Source: Gaiellasilicea sp033857955 (GTDB lineage: Bacteria > Actinomycetota > Thermoleophilia > Gaiellales > Gaiellaceae). Taken from it: a stretch of DNA of 64,000 nt. Shown here piece after piece: positions 8,237 to 15,061 of the stretch. Within the stretch, counting starts at the first letter, position 1; every line of letters begins with the position of its first letter. The stretch spans positions 62,001 to 126,000 of the forward strand of contig JAWVCW010000024.1 of NCBI GenBank assembly GCA_033857955.1. Direction: 5' to 3'. The translations under genes were made by a program, and so were the position numbers. Under the pieces are notes generated by a model. It was given only the letters and a program-made list of their open reading frames with translations, was not told the origin of the DNA and did no database searches.

Positions 8237-9010
8237 CTAGCCGGGCCGCTCGAGAGGGCGAGTCAGACCAAGGTCACGCCGCATTGCCCCGCTCGGGACC
8301 AGACGGCCCGGGAGTCGCGCGGGGACGGGAGACAGAAGCAAGAGCGCGGCGGCGACCAGCAACAGTGGGCTCGCAGTCGGATTCGCGGCGCCTAACGGGC
8401 TCTCGTCGGTGAGCCGGGTGGGCGGCGCGGGCGCGGGTGCACGAGAAGCGCCCTGTCGCTCTCTGACGGCCGGCGACGCCTCTGCGGCAGCTCCAGGGGT
8501 CATCGAGCGAAGCGGCTCGGCAAGCCGTCCGCGAAGCGACGTGGCCTCCTGGCCGGCGACCGTTGGCTGAGCGCCGCGGTTGCCCGGGCGAGTCGGCTTC
8601 TCGCTGACCCGTCGAACCGGAGCTTCACGCGGCTTGGCGGCGGCACGTGCGGGTGTCTCGGCTGTCGCCGCCCCGCCGGTGCGGGTCTCGAGCGCAACCG
8701 GCGGAGGCGACAGCGATCCGATCGACTCGATCGGATGGGTGAGCTTGTTCGGTTCTGGGACGGTCGGCGCCGCTACGGCGGGCGGCGCGACCGAGGGCTG
8801 CGGGGGAGGCGAGCTCTCTAGGGCGTCGGCTGTGGCCACGACCGTCGCGGCAGCGTAAGCAGCCGCGACTGGGGTGACGACGACCGGTGCGGCGACCGAG
8901 ACCTGCGCAGGCGGCTGGTCACCCGCCTGAGCAGCGGGTACCGGCGCGCAGAACGCGATCGCCGCGACGAGCGTTAGGTGGCGCAGACGCCGGGGTGACC
9001 CATACCCCAT
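8237..9010 (-). CDS. Secreted Ala/Pro-rich protein with C-terminal membrane anchor
   Basis: A 257-residue protein. Residues 1-29 form a signal peptide ending 'PAAQAG'. The middle is low-complexity Ala, Pro, Ser and Arg-rich sequence with no recognisable domain. A hydrophobic segment ('PLLLVAAALLLLSPVPA') lies near residue 215 and is followed by a basic tail. The architecture fits an extended wall-spanning stalk tethered to the membrane. A good GAAGGAG ribosome site precedes the ATG. It belongs to the minus-strand surface island and its leader holds the 96-bp palindrome at 9121-9216. Function unknown. Confidence 0.6.
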   Translation of the reverse strand: MGYGSPRRLRHLTLVAAIAFCAPVPAAQAGDQPPAQVSVAAPVVVTPVAAAYAAATVVATADALESSPPPQPSVAPPAVAAPTVPEPNKLTHPIESIGSLSPPPVALETRTGGAATAETPARAAAKPREAPVRRVSEKPTRPGNRGAQPTVAGQEATSLRGRLAEPLRSMTPGAAAEASPAVRERQGASRAPAPAPPTRLTDESPLGAANPTASPLLLVAAALLLLSPVPARLPGRLVPSGAMRRDLGLTRPLERPG

Positions 9011-9120
9011 AAAACGTCTCCTTCAGTTGCTCCTTCTTTTCAACTATTGGCATACCCGTTTCGAACCTGGGACTAAACCTCCGGTCCGTTTCTTCCGATG
9101 CACGAGTGAGCAACGCGGGT

Positions 9121-9216
9121 CCAGCCACCTAAGGCTGCGCCCGCCCTTGGGTCCCAGCCACGCGAAGAAGGAGCCAGACGCGTAGCGGAGTGACGGACGC
9201 AGCCTTAGAGGGCTGG
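9121..9216. repeat. 96-bp near-perfect palindrome (structured element)
   Basis: The left arm 9121-9144 and right arm 9193-9216 are inverted copies matching at 20 of 24 positions; both arms contain the core CTAAGGCTGCG or its complement, and three of the four differences are C/T changes that could still pair as G-U in RNA. Inside, GCCACGCG (9157-9164) faces CGCGTAGC (9179-9186), so the whole element can fold into one long hairpin. It lies in the leader of the minus-strand gene at 8237-9010. It could be a regulatory RNA hairpin or a small mobile-element relic; no target-site duplication is obvious. Confidence 0.6.
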
Positions 9217-9322
9217 AACGGCAGGCAGGAACAGTCGGAGTGCTCCGACACCTTCGCGCGCGAAAAGAGCACGTCTAGCCGCAGTTGACCCTCGCCCCCT
9301 TGCCGCAGTTCCCCTTTGGTTG

Positions 9323-9357
9323 AACATGCCTGCCGACCCTCGGCCGGCAAGCATGTT
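9323..9357 (-). terminator. Strong hairpin without T tract
   Basis: AACATGC (9323-9329) pairs with GCATGTT (9351-9357) and TGCCG (9331-9335) with CGGCA (9345-9349), leaving one mismatch and a 9-nt loop. It lies about 50 bp after the stop of the proline-rich gene at 9406-10545, the position expected for a terminator, but neither strand has a T run. The rest of the gene-free stretch 9011-9405 also has a small perfect hairpin at 9234-9249 and the palindrome at 9121-9216. I recognise no known riboswitch there. Confidence 0.4.
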
Positions 9358-9405
9358 GTGACACAGATCCGGCCCGGTTACAAGTCCGGACCGAGCTAGG
9401 GTTTT

Positions 9406-10545
9406 CTACGGGTTCCAGGTGCCGCGGAGGAAGCGTCCCACGAGCGCGACGGTCGTCAGCAGGATGGCCCCGATCAGCGTCAGGATGCCGATCGTGATCA
9501 GCCGCTCCAGGCCGTCTGCGGAAGGGCCGGAACCGAGTGTAGGCCCGGGGATTGCAGCACCGAGCACGTCGTGCTGCTGGTCGCTGTTGGCAGGCGGACC
9601 CGAGGCGAGCGCGTCGCGTGGGGCCGCGGGCGCCTTGACGGATCTCGCCGCGCCCTCGCGGCGCAGGAGCCGGAAGGCGGGGACGGCTGCGAGCGCCTGC
9701 GCGTCAGTGCAGGTCGGCCTGCGCGCGCCGGCCTTTGCCGGGACGGAGCGGCGCTCCGAGACGACCTGGACGAACGATGTCGGGGCGTCTCCCGCCGGTC
9801 GCCGCACGGACGAGAGGCTCAACAGGTAGCCGCCGGGACGGAGATTCCGGCCTTCCGCACGGCCCGCGAAGTCCACGGTGTTGGCGCCCTTGTGGCCGCG
9901 CAGTGGAATCACGCCGACCACGTTGCACGACGGCGCGGGGCCGCGGACGATCAGAAAGAGGCGCTCTGCGGCAGGGAGCTTGAACTTCAGCCGCACCGTG
10001 ACGCGACTCTTCGACCGGTGCGGGGCCGCGCGGAGCCGATTGGTGCGCTTCGAGGCGGCGGGACGTGGCCTCTGAGACGAGCCGGTGCGCGAGCTGGTCG
10101 ATGCCGCCGGGCTCGTGCCGGCTCCTGATGCGCTTGACGTCCCTGCTGCCGACGCCGACCTGGTGGTCGCCGGCGCTGATGGTGCCGGGGCAGGGACGGC
10201 GTGTGTGGGCGCAGTCACTATCGGCCCAGTCACCATCGGCGGTGAGACCGGGCCCGGCGACGGAGACGTCGTGACCCGCGGCGGCGTGGTGACCGTGACC
10301 GGTGGCGGCGGAGGCACCGGAACCGGCGGCGGAGGCACCGGCACCGACGGGGGTGGTGGGGGCGGCAGTGCCGTCGTCGGCAAGGGTGGCGGTGGCGGAG
10401 GTGGCGGCAGCGCCGTCGTCACCGGCAGCGACGGGACGGTCGCAGTCACGCCGGGCGTCGGCGGCAGGTCGAGAGCGAGCGCGTGGGCGGTCACGAGGCC
10501 GGCGAGCGCCGCAACCAAGCCGAAAAGCATCCCTAGGCGGGACAT
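9406..10545 (-). CDS. Proline-rich surface protein with C-terminal membrane helix
   Basis: A 379-residue protein. A signal peptide (1-24) is followed by a proline-rich stalk (about 25-130) built of P runs interleaved with V, T and L, then a Ser/Thr/Ala linker. A beta-rich globular region (about 175-275) comes next with 'VTVRLKFKLP', 'LFLIVRGPAPSCNVVGVI' and 'GGYLLSLSS', possibly an Ig-like fold. It ends with a transmembrane helix near 350-370 and a short basic tail. The pattern indicates a wall-crossing stalk that displays or anchors a small domain. It is the first large gene of the minus-strand surface island. I cannot assign a function. Confidence 0.65.
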   Translation of the reverse strand: MSRLGMLFGLVAALAGLVTAHALALDLPPTPGVTATVPSLPVTTALPPPPPPPPLPTTALPPPPPPSVPVPPPPVPVPPPPPVTVTTPPRVTTSPSPGPVSPPMVTGPIVTAPTHAVPAPAPSAPATTRSASAAGTSSASGAGTSPAASTSSRTGSSQRPRPAASKRTNRLRAAPHRSKSRVTVRLKFKLPAAERLFLIVRGPAPSCNVVGVIPLRGHKGANTVDFAGRAEGRNLRPGGYLLSLSSVRRPAGDAPTSFVQVVSERRSVPAKAGARRPTCTDAQALAAVPAFRLLRREGAARSVKAPAAPRDALASGPPANSDQQHDVLGAAIPGPTLGSGPSADGLERLITIGILTLIGAILLTTVALVGRFLRGTWNP

Positions 10546-10761
10546 ACTGAATCTTTAACGGACCACCCGCGCAAATGGATGCGGGTAAAGCTAGCGCCTG
10601 GGAGGGTTTGGCGAAGTATCGGCTGAGCCGCCGGGCCGCGCCGCTCGCCGCGAGGCCGCGTCCTCAGTCGCGTCGACAGCAGCAGCTATCGACGCTCCCT
10701 GCGTCCTTGCCTCGGAACGACCATCGCACCCGGGCGACGAGCGACACTCCGCCAAACCCTG
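10546..10761 (-). promoter_or_regulatory. Structured leader with 11-bp inverted repeat
   Basis: AGGGTTTGGCG at 10603-10613 is perfectly complementary to CGCCAAACCCT at 10750-10760, enclosing GC-rich sequence with smaller hairpins. A second hairpin, ACCCGC/GCGGGT (10565-10570 and 10581-10586), sits just upstream of the proline-rich gene start. A TAAAGAT sequence lies about 6 nt before that ATG. It may be a regulatory leader or a transcript-end structure for the small gene at 10762-10938. It matches no riboswitch family I know. Confidence 0.3.
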
Positions 10762-10938
10762 CTAGGGCGTGCTGTCACCCTCGGCGGGATCGGGCGGTGA
10801 GACGGCGGGCTCGTGCGTGTGGCCCTGCTCGTCGTCGTGCGAGTGATCGTCCCCGGAATGGTCGTGTGCGGAGTGATCGCCTGTGTCAGCAGACGAACCA
10901 CCGGAGAACATCGACTTGATCTTGTCGAGCAGCGACAT
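10762..10938 (-). CDS. Small His/Asp-rich protein (58 aa)
   Basis: A 58-residue protein starting 'MSLLDKIKSMFSGGSS', an amphipathic basic helix, followed by a very acidic and His-rich stretch ('DHSAHDHSGDDHSHDDEQ') and a Pro-rich end. A GGAG ribosome site stands 8 nt before the ATG. The His/Asp alternation suggests binding of divalent metal such as Ni, Zn or Cu, and the N-terminal helix could touch the membrane. This is inference from composition only. Codon use matches neighbouring genes, and the strand is that of the surface island downstream. Confidence 0.6.
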   Translation of the reverse strand: MSLLDKIKSMFSGGSSADTGDHSAHDHSGDDHSHDDEQGHTHEPAVSPPDPAEGDSTP

Positions 10939-10979
10939 GACGGCTCCCTCTTAGAGTGAACGACGCATCCTATGGAGGT

Positions 10980-11005
10980 GGGGCTCCCACCGCAACGGGA
11001 GCCCC
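10980..11005 (-). terminator. Perfect 9-bp hairpin after the DUF1800 operon
   Basis: GGGGCTCCC (10980-10988) and GGGAGCCCC (10997-11005) form a perfect stem with an 8-nt loop. A second smaller hairpin, CAGGC/GCCTG, follows at 11006-11020. The pair lies downstream of the minus-strand operon that ends at 11063. No T tract follows on that strand, so it is a T-less terminator at best. Confidence 0.5.
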
Positions 11006-11062
11006 CAGGCATGACGCCTGTGCCGCTACCCGGATTCATTGAGAAGCCTGGCGCAACCGAAG

Positions 11063-11389
11063 TCAAGCGCGCCGCACGACGAGCGTTGCGCTCATGCCGC
11101 GCCTGCGATGGTCGGCGAGCGAGCACCAGAGGGTGAAGCGGCCGGGAAGGAAACGGGCCTCGATCTCCCCGAGACCGCCGGGGCGTACCTTCCCGATGCG
11201 GTAGACCCGCGTCCCGCCTGCGCGTCGGAGGCGTAGGTCGTGCTCGTCCTCGCCGTAGTTGACGAGCTGCACGATCGCGGGCCCCGCCGTGATCGACTGC
11301 CGAGAGAGGGCGTAGCTGTACTCGTCGGCGCCGACCTGGACGCGTGCAGGTGTGGCAAGCGTCAGCAGCGCGAGCGCAGTCGCGATCAC
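11063..11389 (-). CDS. Secreted cupredoxin-like protein
   Basis: A 108-residue protein. The GTG start at 11389 overlaps the TGA of the DUF1501 gene (GTGA), indicating coupled translation. A short signal peptide ('VIATALALLTLATPARVQ') is followed by a cupredoxin-like beta sandwich with 'QLVNYGEDEHDLRLRRAGG' (a His in the position of the first copper ligand) and 'FTLWCSLADHRRRGMSATL' (Cys, His and Met in the usual C-x4-H-x4-M order). The three ligands are therefore all visible. It is the last gene of the DUF1800-DUF1501 operon, so it may shuttle electrons or carry copper for those exported proteins. Confidence 0.75.
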   Translation of the reverse strand: MIATALALLTLATPARVQVGADEYSYALSRQSITAGPAIVQLVNYGEDEHDLRLRRAGGTRVYRIGKVRPGGLGEIEARFLPGRFTLWCSLADHRRRGMSATLVVRRA

Positions 11390-12771
11390 TTGACGATCTT
11401 CGGGCGCCCGAACTTGCCGGCCCCGGGGATGATGGCGTCGGCGTCGGCGCCGAGCCACTGCTCGAGCAGCGAGCTGTAGAGCCCGCGGAAGTCGGAGGTC
11501 GCACGGAGGTTGCCCTGCTCGTCGAGCTTCGCGAGTCCTGGAAACTCGCCGATCATCCGGCCGCTCGCCTGCGAGCCGATCAGGAAGCCGGCGCCGGCCG
11601 CCCCGTGATCGGTGCCACTGGAGCCGTTCTCCTTCGCGCGGCGACCGAACTCCGACCACACGTGGACGAGCACTCGGTCGGCGATGCCTCGCGCCTCGAG
11701 ATCGCGTTGGAACGCGAGCAGGCTCTCTGCCGTGAGCTTCAGGCCGTTTGCCAGCTCGGTCGGCTGGTCGTCATGCGTGTCGTACATGCCGGGCGCGCTC
11801 AGGGCGACGACCCGGATGGGCAGTCCCGCACCGAGCATCGCCGCGAGACCTGCCAGCCGGCGCGGGAAGTCGTCGTCCTCGCCCGTGGGATAGGCGACCG
11901 GGCTCGTGTAGCCGGGCTGCTTGTCCTTCGGCGCGAACGGCAGCAGTTGCTCGCGCAGGCGGGCTGCCTTGCGTGCGGCGGACGTCGCTTGCGCGAGCGC
12001 TGCGTCGCCGCCGGTCGGCAGGGCGCCGAGCGAGCCGATCGCGTCGAGCAGGCGATGCTCGACCTCGCCCCAGACGTTGCGGGTCCAGAACTGGTACCGG
12101 TCAGGCCCGTCGATCGAGGCGACCGGCATCCGCGCCGTCGCGAGAGCGGGTTGGAGGCGGGACTCGAGCGAGAGGCCCTGGAGCGGGTTGTCAGGCGAGC
12201 CGGTCCGGTCGAGATAGCGGCCGAGCCAGCCCGTGCGCAGCTGCTCGTTGGTCGCGCCGACCTCCCAGAAGTGGCGCGAGGTGAAGTGCGACTGGTTGGG
12301 ACCCGCGTAGCCGACGCCCGGTAGCACCGACACCTTGCCCTCGTCGTGGAGGGTGGCAAGCGGTGTGAGCGACGGATGCCAGCGTAGGCGGTCGTCCTCG
12401 GCGAACGGGACTCCCGCGGACGCGGGCAGGGCGAGGCGGGGGCGAAGGGTGCGATACATCGGGTCGCCGCTTGGGAAGAGCATCGAGAGCGAGTCGGCGC
12501 CGCCGTCGAGGAAGACGGAGACGAGCACCTTCTGGGGCCCGGCTGCGGTGGCCGCAGCGATCCCCTCCTCGAACGCGCGCGGCAGGAGTGACGAGCCGCC
12601 GTACACGGCGAGAGTGAGGCCGGCGGTGCGCGCGAGGAAGGTGCGGCGGTCGAGGCCGGTACCGGCTGGGAGCGGCATGCCGGCTTCGATCGCGGGCAGC
12701 CCGCGGCCCGCCTCGGCCGCGGCGCGCCGGAGGAGGTCGATGCGTGAGAAGTCGTTGCAGCAGCGGGCCAT
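11386..12771 (-). CDS. DUF1501 domain protein, Tat-exported
   Basis: A 461-residue DUF1501 protein, related to the alkaline phosphatase/sulfatase fold. A twin-arginine signal 'DRRTFLARTAGLTLAVYGG' begins near residue 41, after an unusual 40-residue N-terminal extension. Typical DUF1501 features are 'VFLDGGADSLSMLFP', 'NQSHFTSRHFWEVG', 'HVWSEFGRR' and 'SGTDHGAAGAGFLIG'. ATG 12771 was chosen because an AAGGA ribosome site overlapping the upstream stop lies 5 nt before it. DUF1501 genes nearly always pair with DUF1800, as here. Biochemical role unknown; likely a periplasmic or cell-surface enzyme. Confidence 0.85.
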   Translation of the reverse strand: MARCCNDFSRIDLLRRAAAEAGRGLPAIEAGMPLPAGTGLDRRTFLARTAGLTLAVYGGSSLLPRAFEEGIAAATAAGPQKVLVSVFLDGGADSLSMLFPSGDPMYRTLRPRLALPASAGVPFAEDDRLRWHPSLTPLATLHDEGKVSVLPGVGYAGPNQSHFTSRHFWEVGATNEQLRTGWLGRYLDRTGSPDNPLQGLSLESRLQPALATARMPVASIDGPDRYQFWTRNVWGEVEHRLLDAIGSLGALPTGGDAALAQATSAARKAARLREQLLPFAPKDKQPGYTSPVAYPTGEDDDFPRRLAGLAAMLGAGLPIRVVALSAPGMYDTHDDQPTELANGLKLTAESLLAFQRDLEARGIADRVLVHVWSEFGRRAKENGSSGTDHGAAGAGFLIGSQASGRMIGEFPGLAKLDEQGNLRATSDFRGLYSSLLEQWLGADADAIIPGAGKFGRPKIVK

Positions 12772-12779
12772 CAGCGTCC

Positions 12780-14114
12780 TTACGAGGTCTGGAGGTCGGG
12801 GGACACGGCAATCAGCTGGCGGAGGCCGTTCGCAACGAGGAAGCGGTAGCTCGTCTGCTTCCACTTCGCGTCGGCGTCAGACATCGCCTTGGTCGCGAAG
12901 CGGACCAGAGCCGCCCTCGTCTCGGGGCGGATCGTCGGCGAGCCCCAGAAGGCGAGGGCCCCGTCGACGAGCGCCTGCGGCTCGGCGGGCAGCGACGCCG
13001 CCTGCTTGTCGGTGAGCGAGTAGGGCTGCGTCGCGTAGTTCGCGACGTCCCAGCGGCCGCGGAACGTGGCCGTGTCGAGCCAGCGCTCGTCGTCCCAGCC
13101 CGAGACGTTCGGCGGCATGAATAGACGTTGTCCCGATTCGCTCGAGAGCCACGCCCACGCCTGCGTGTCGACGCCGCGCCCGAGCGCGCGCAACATGCCG
13201 GCCGTGTAGACGACAGGCGACTTGACCATGCGCGGGCCGGTCAAGAGCGCAGGGTGACGGAGGATCGCGTCGACGACGGGCAGGATCTGGAAGTCCTTGC
13301 GGTAGAGGCTCTCGAGCGAGCGCCGCGTGCCTGCATCCGGGGTCGTCGGGATGAAGTACCGCCAGAGCTTGTCGACGAAGAACGAGGGGTGTTGCTTGTG
13401 GTGGAGACAGAGCCGCACCGCGTCGTGCCAGTCGAAGGCGCCCGTCTTGCCGAAGATCCGCTTGCTGCCCGCATCGTGGCGGTCGCTCTCGAAGCGGAAG
13501 TTGTGCGGGCCGGCGCCGCGCTTCCAGTCGTTCTCGAATCCGGTCAGCGCGCGCGCCTGCTCGCGCACGTCGCGCTCGGTGTAGCCTCCGCCGGCGCCGA
13601 GCGTGAAGAGCTCCATCAGCTCGCGCCCGTAGTTCTCGTTCGGCGACCACTTCGTGTTCTGCGTGCCCGAGAGCCAGAGGAGCATCGCCGGGTCCCTGGT
13701 GACCTCCTTCAGCAGCGTCTCGAAGGACCCGAGCGAGAGCCGTCGCAGGAGCCTGTTCTGCTTCAGCATCAGCTTTTGCGAGCCGACGCCGTCGACCGAG
13801 GTCGCGAACCAGTCGTGCCAGACGAGCGTCATCCGCTCGACGAGCGGGCGAGAGGTGCGCACCATGCGATCGAGCCACCACAGGTGGTCGTGCCCCCAAG
13901 CGTCGGCGGGGGCGAGTGGGCGGCCCTTGTCGTCGTGCGGAGCCGGTCCGACGAACTTCTCACCTTTCGGATGGGTCAGCGAGCGGACGGCGCCGTCGAA
14001 GCCGAGCTTCGCGAGTGCGGCGACCTCGCCCTTGCGCGGGCCGAAGCCGGCACGCCAGAGCAGGCGCTCGGCCTCCTTGTGCCCAAAGGGCCCCTTGTAG
14101 ACGGCAACGCTCAC
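12780..14114 (-). CDS. DUF1800 domain protein
   Basis: A 444-residue DUF1800 family protein with the family's hallmarks: an N-terminal 'AERLLWRAGFGP', the block 'ERMTLVWHDWFATS', 'WSPNENYGRELMELFTLG' and 'YTERDVREQARALTG', and a C-terminal 'NVSGWDDERWLDTATF'. It starts with GTG at 14114. It is the first gene of a three-gene operon with DUF1501 (8-bp gap) and the cupredoxin-like protein. The conserved Asn, Glu and His residues suggest an enzyme, but the family has no assigned reaction. No clear signal peptide, so it may be exported in complex with its Tat-carrying partner. Confidence 0.88.
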   Translation of the reverse strand: MSVAVYKGPFGHKEAERLLWRAGFGPRKGEVAALAKLGFDGAVRSLTHPKGEKFVGPAPHDDKGRPLAPADAWGHDHLWWLDRMVRTSRPLVERMTLVWHDWFATSVDGVGSQKLMLKQNRLLRRLSLGSFETLLKEVTRDPAMLLWLSGTQNTKWSPNENYGRELMELFTLGAGGGYTERDVREQARALTGFENDWKRGAGPHNFRFESDRHDAGSKRIFGKTGAFDWHDAVRLCLHHKQHPSFFVDKLWRYFIPTTPDAGTRRSLESLYRKDFQILPVVDAILRHPALLTGPRMVKSPVVYTAGMLRALGRGVDTQAWAWLSSESGQRLFMPPNVSGWDDERWLDTATFRGRWDVANYATQPYSLTDKQAASLPAEPQALVDGALAFWGSPTIRPETRAALVRFATKAMSDADAKWKQTSYRFLVANGLRQLIAVSPDLQTS

Positions 14115-14245
14115 CCCGCGTCAGTTATCGGCATCGGCGCGCGAGTTGCCAAGGGTGAAGGTGGAAGACTTGTGCAAGCTTTCCGTAAAGACGCCGGCGG
14201 CGCCGCGCTCTTGCGCGACGCCGCCAAAGTCGAGTGTGGTGCGGG

Positions 14246-14473
14246 CTAGCTCTTGCGGGCTGTGGCCCTGCCGCCCTTGCGGCCCGCGGCCTTCTTCTGC
14301 GCGGTCGTGCCGCCTTGCGAAGGGTTGCCGCTGCCGGAGCGCGACTTCTCGCCCCCGTGCTTGGAGGCGTCGGGCGAGTTGGCGATCTTCGCCGCGCGCT
14401 CCTTCGACATCCCCTTGTCCTTCAGGGCCTCGTACTGCTTCTCGTTCTTGACGTTCGCGGATTTGCCCGGCAT
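14246..14473 (-). CDS. Small basic protein, DUF7218-like
   Basis: A 75-residue, Lys/Ser/Gly-rich protein starting 'MPGKSANVKNEKQYEALKDK', with the helix-forming core 'KGMSKERAAKIANSPDASKHGG' typical of a small conserved family often found near stress genes, then a disordered basic tail 'KKAAGRKGGRATARKS' that looks nucleic-acid binding. It follows the CBS gene on the same strand with a 20-bp gap and may be co-transcribed. A GGAGGT ribosome site precedes the ATG. No function can be assigned. Confidence 0.75.
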   Translation of the reverse strand: MPGKSANVKNEKQYEALKDKGMSKERAAKIANSPDASKHGGEKSRSGSGNPSQGGTTAQKKAAGRKGGRATARKS

Positions 14474-14493
14474 TCGAACCTCCGTTTCGGTTC

Positions 14494-14907
14494 CTATTGC
14501 GAGATCTGCTGGACCGTCTCGCCCGTCAGCGAGTCGTGCCCGCTCTGGGCCACGTCTGCCTGGGCGAGGATTCCGACGAGCCTGCCGTCCTCCTCGACGA
14601 CCGGCAGCCGACGGACCTGGTGCTCGGCCATCAGCCGCGCGGCCTCCTCGAGGCTCTGCTGTGGATCGACCGTGACGACGTCCTTCGACGCGATCTCGCC
14701 GACGACCGTGTCCGTGCCGCGGCCCTCCGCGACGACGCGGATCGCAATGTCCCGGTCGGTGATCATCCCGACGAGCTTGTCGCCCTCGACGATCGGAAGT
14801 GCGCCGACGTCCTCGGACTTCATGATCCGCGCGGCCTCCTGGGCCGTCGTCGTCGGCTCGACCGTCGTCGGATTCGGAGTCATCGCCTCCTGAATCGACG
14901 TGTGCAT
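14494..14907 (-). CDS. CBS-pair domain protein
   Basis: A 137-residue stand-alone CBS pair. The first CBS motif spans about 8-65 ('MTPNPTTVEPTTTAQEAARI' to 'GMITDRDIAIRVV'), the second about 75-130 ('VVTVDPQQSLEEAARLM' to 'GRLVGILAQADVA'). The 'TDRDI' and 'AQADVA' strings are the usual nucleotide-ribose contact positions. ATG 14907 has a purine-rich ribosome site and gives a start right at the domain. Such proteins sense adenosyl ligands (AMP, ATP, SAM, NAD) and are common stress proteins in actinobacteria. It sits between two small genes on the same strand. Confidence 0.85.
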   Translation of the reverse strand: MHTSIQEAMTPNPTTVEPTTTAQEAARIMKSEDVGALPIVEGDKLVGMITDRDIAIRVVAEGRGTDTVVGEIASKDVVTVDPQQSLEEAARLMAEHQVRRLPVVEEDGRLVGILAQADVAQSGHDSLTGETVQQISQ

Positions 14908-14938
14908 ACCTTCACCCCCCCTTTCGTGGACTTCCCAG

Positions 14939-15061
14939 CTAGTCCGCGCCAGGTACGTCTTCCGCGTCGCCCTGCTCCTCCTCGGGATCCGGAATCGGAG
15001 AGCCCTCGACCTCGTCGTTGCGGTCGTCCTCGCGCGGCTGCTGAGTATCCTCATCGCTCAT
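14939..15061 (-). CDS. Small acidic protein (40 aa)
   Basis: A 40-residue protein starting 'MSDEDTQQPREDDRNDEVEG' and continuing with acidic, Pro-containing sequence; predicted disordered. Its start codon overlaps the divergent thrS start by 2 bp (CATG). It lies 31 bp upstream of the CBS gene on the same strand and could be its operon leader. Only a distant GGGGAG could serve as ribosome site, so it may be spurious. Confidence 0.4.
   Translation of the reverse strand: MSDEDTQQPREDDRNDEVEGSPIPDPEEEQGDAEDVPGAD

Noticed and set aside
9011..9405. Possible cyclic-di-AMP or cyclic-di-GMP riboswitch before the surface-protein gene
   Set aside because: The required conserved boxes of ydaO and GEMM classes are absent; only unspecific hairpins are seen.
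10265..10480. CRISPR-like or tandem DNA repeat in the GGTGGCGGCGG-rich stretch
   Set aside because: It is the coding sequence of the poly-proline stalk on the minus strand; there are no regular spacers.
14908..15059. T-box leader for thrS
   Set aside because: No specifier loop or T-box sequence. The region carries an opposite-strand small gene and a -10-like box a few bases from the ATG. pheS likewise has no room for a T-box.
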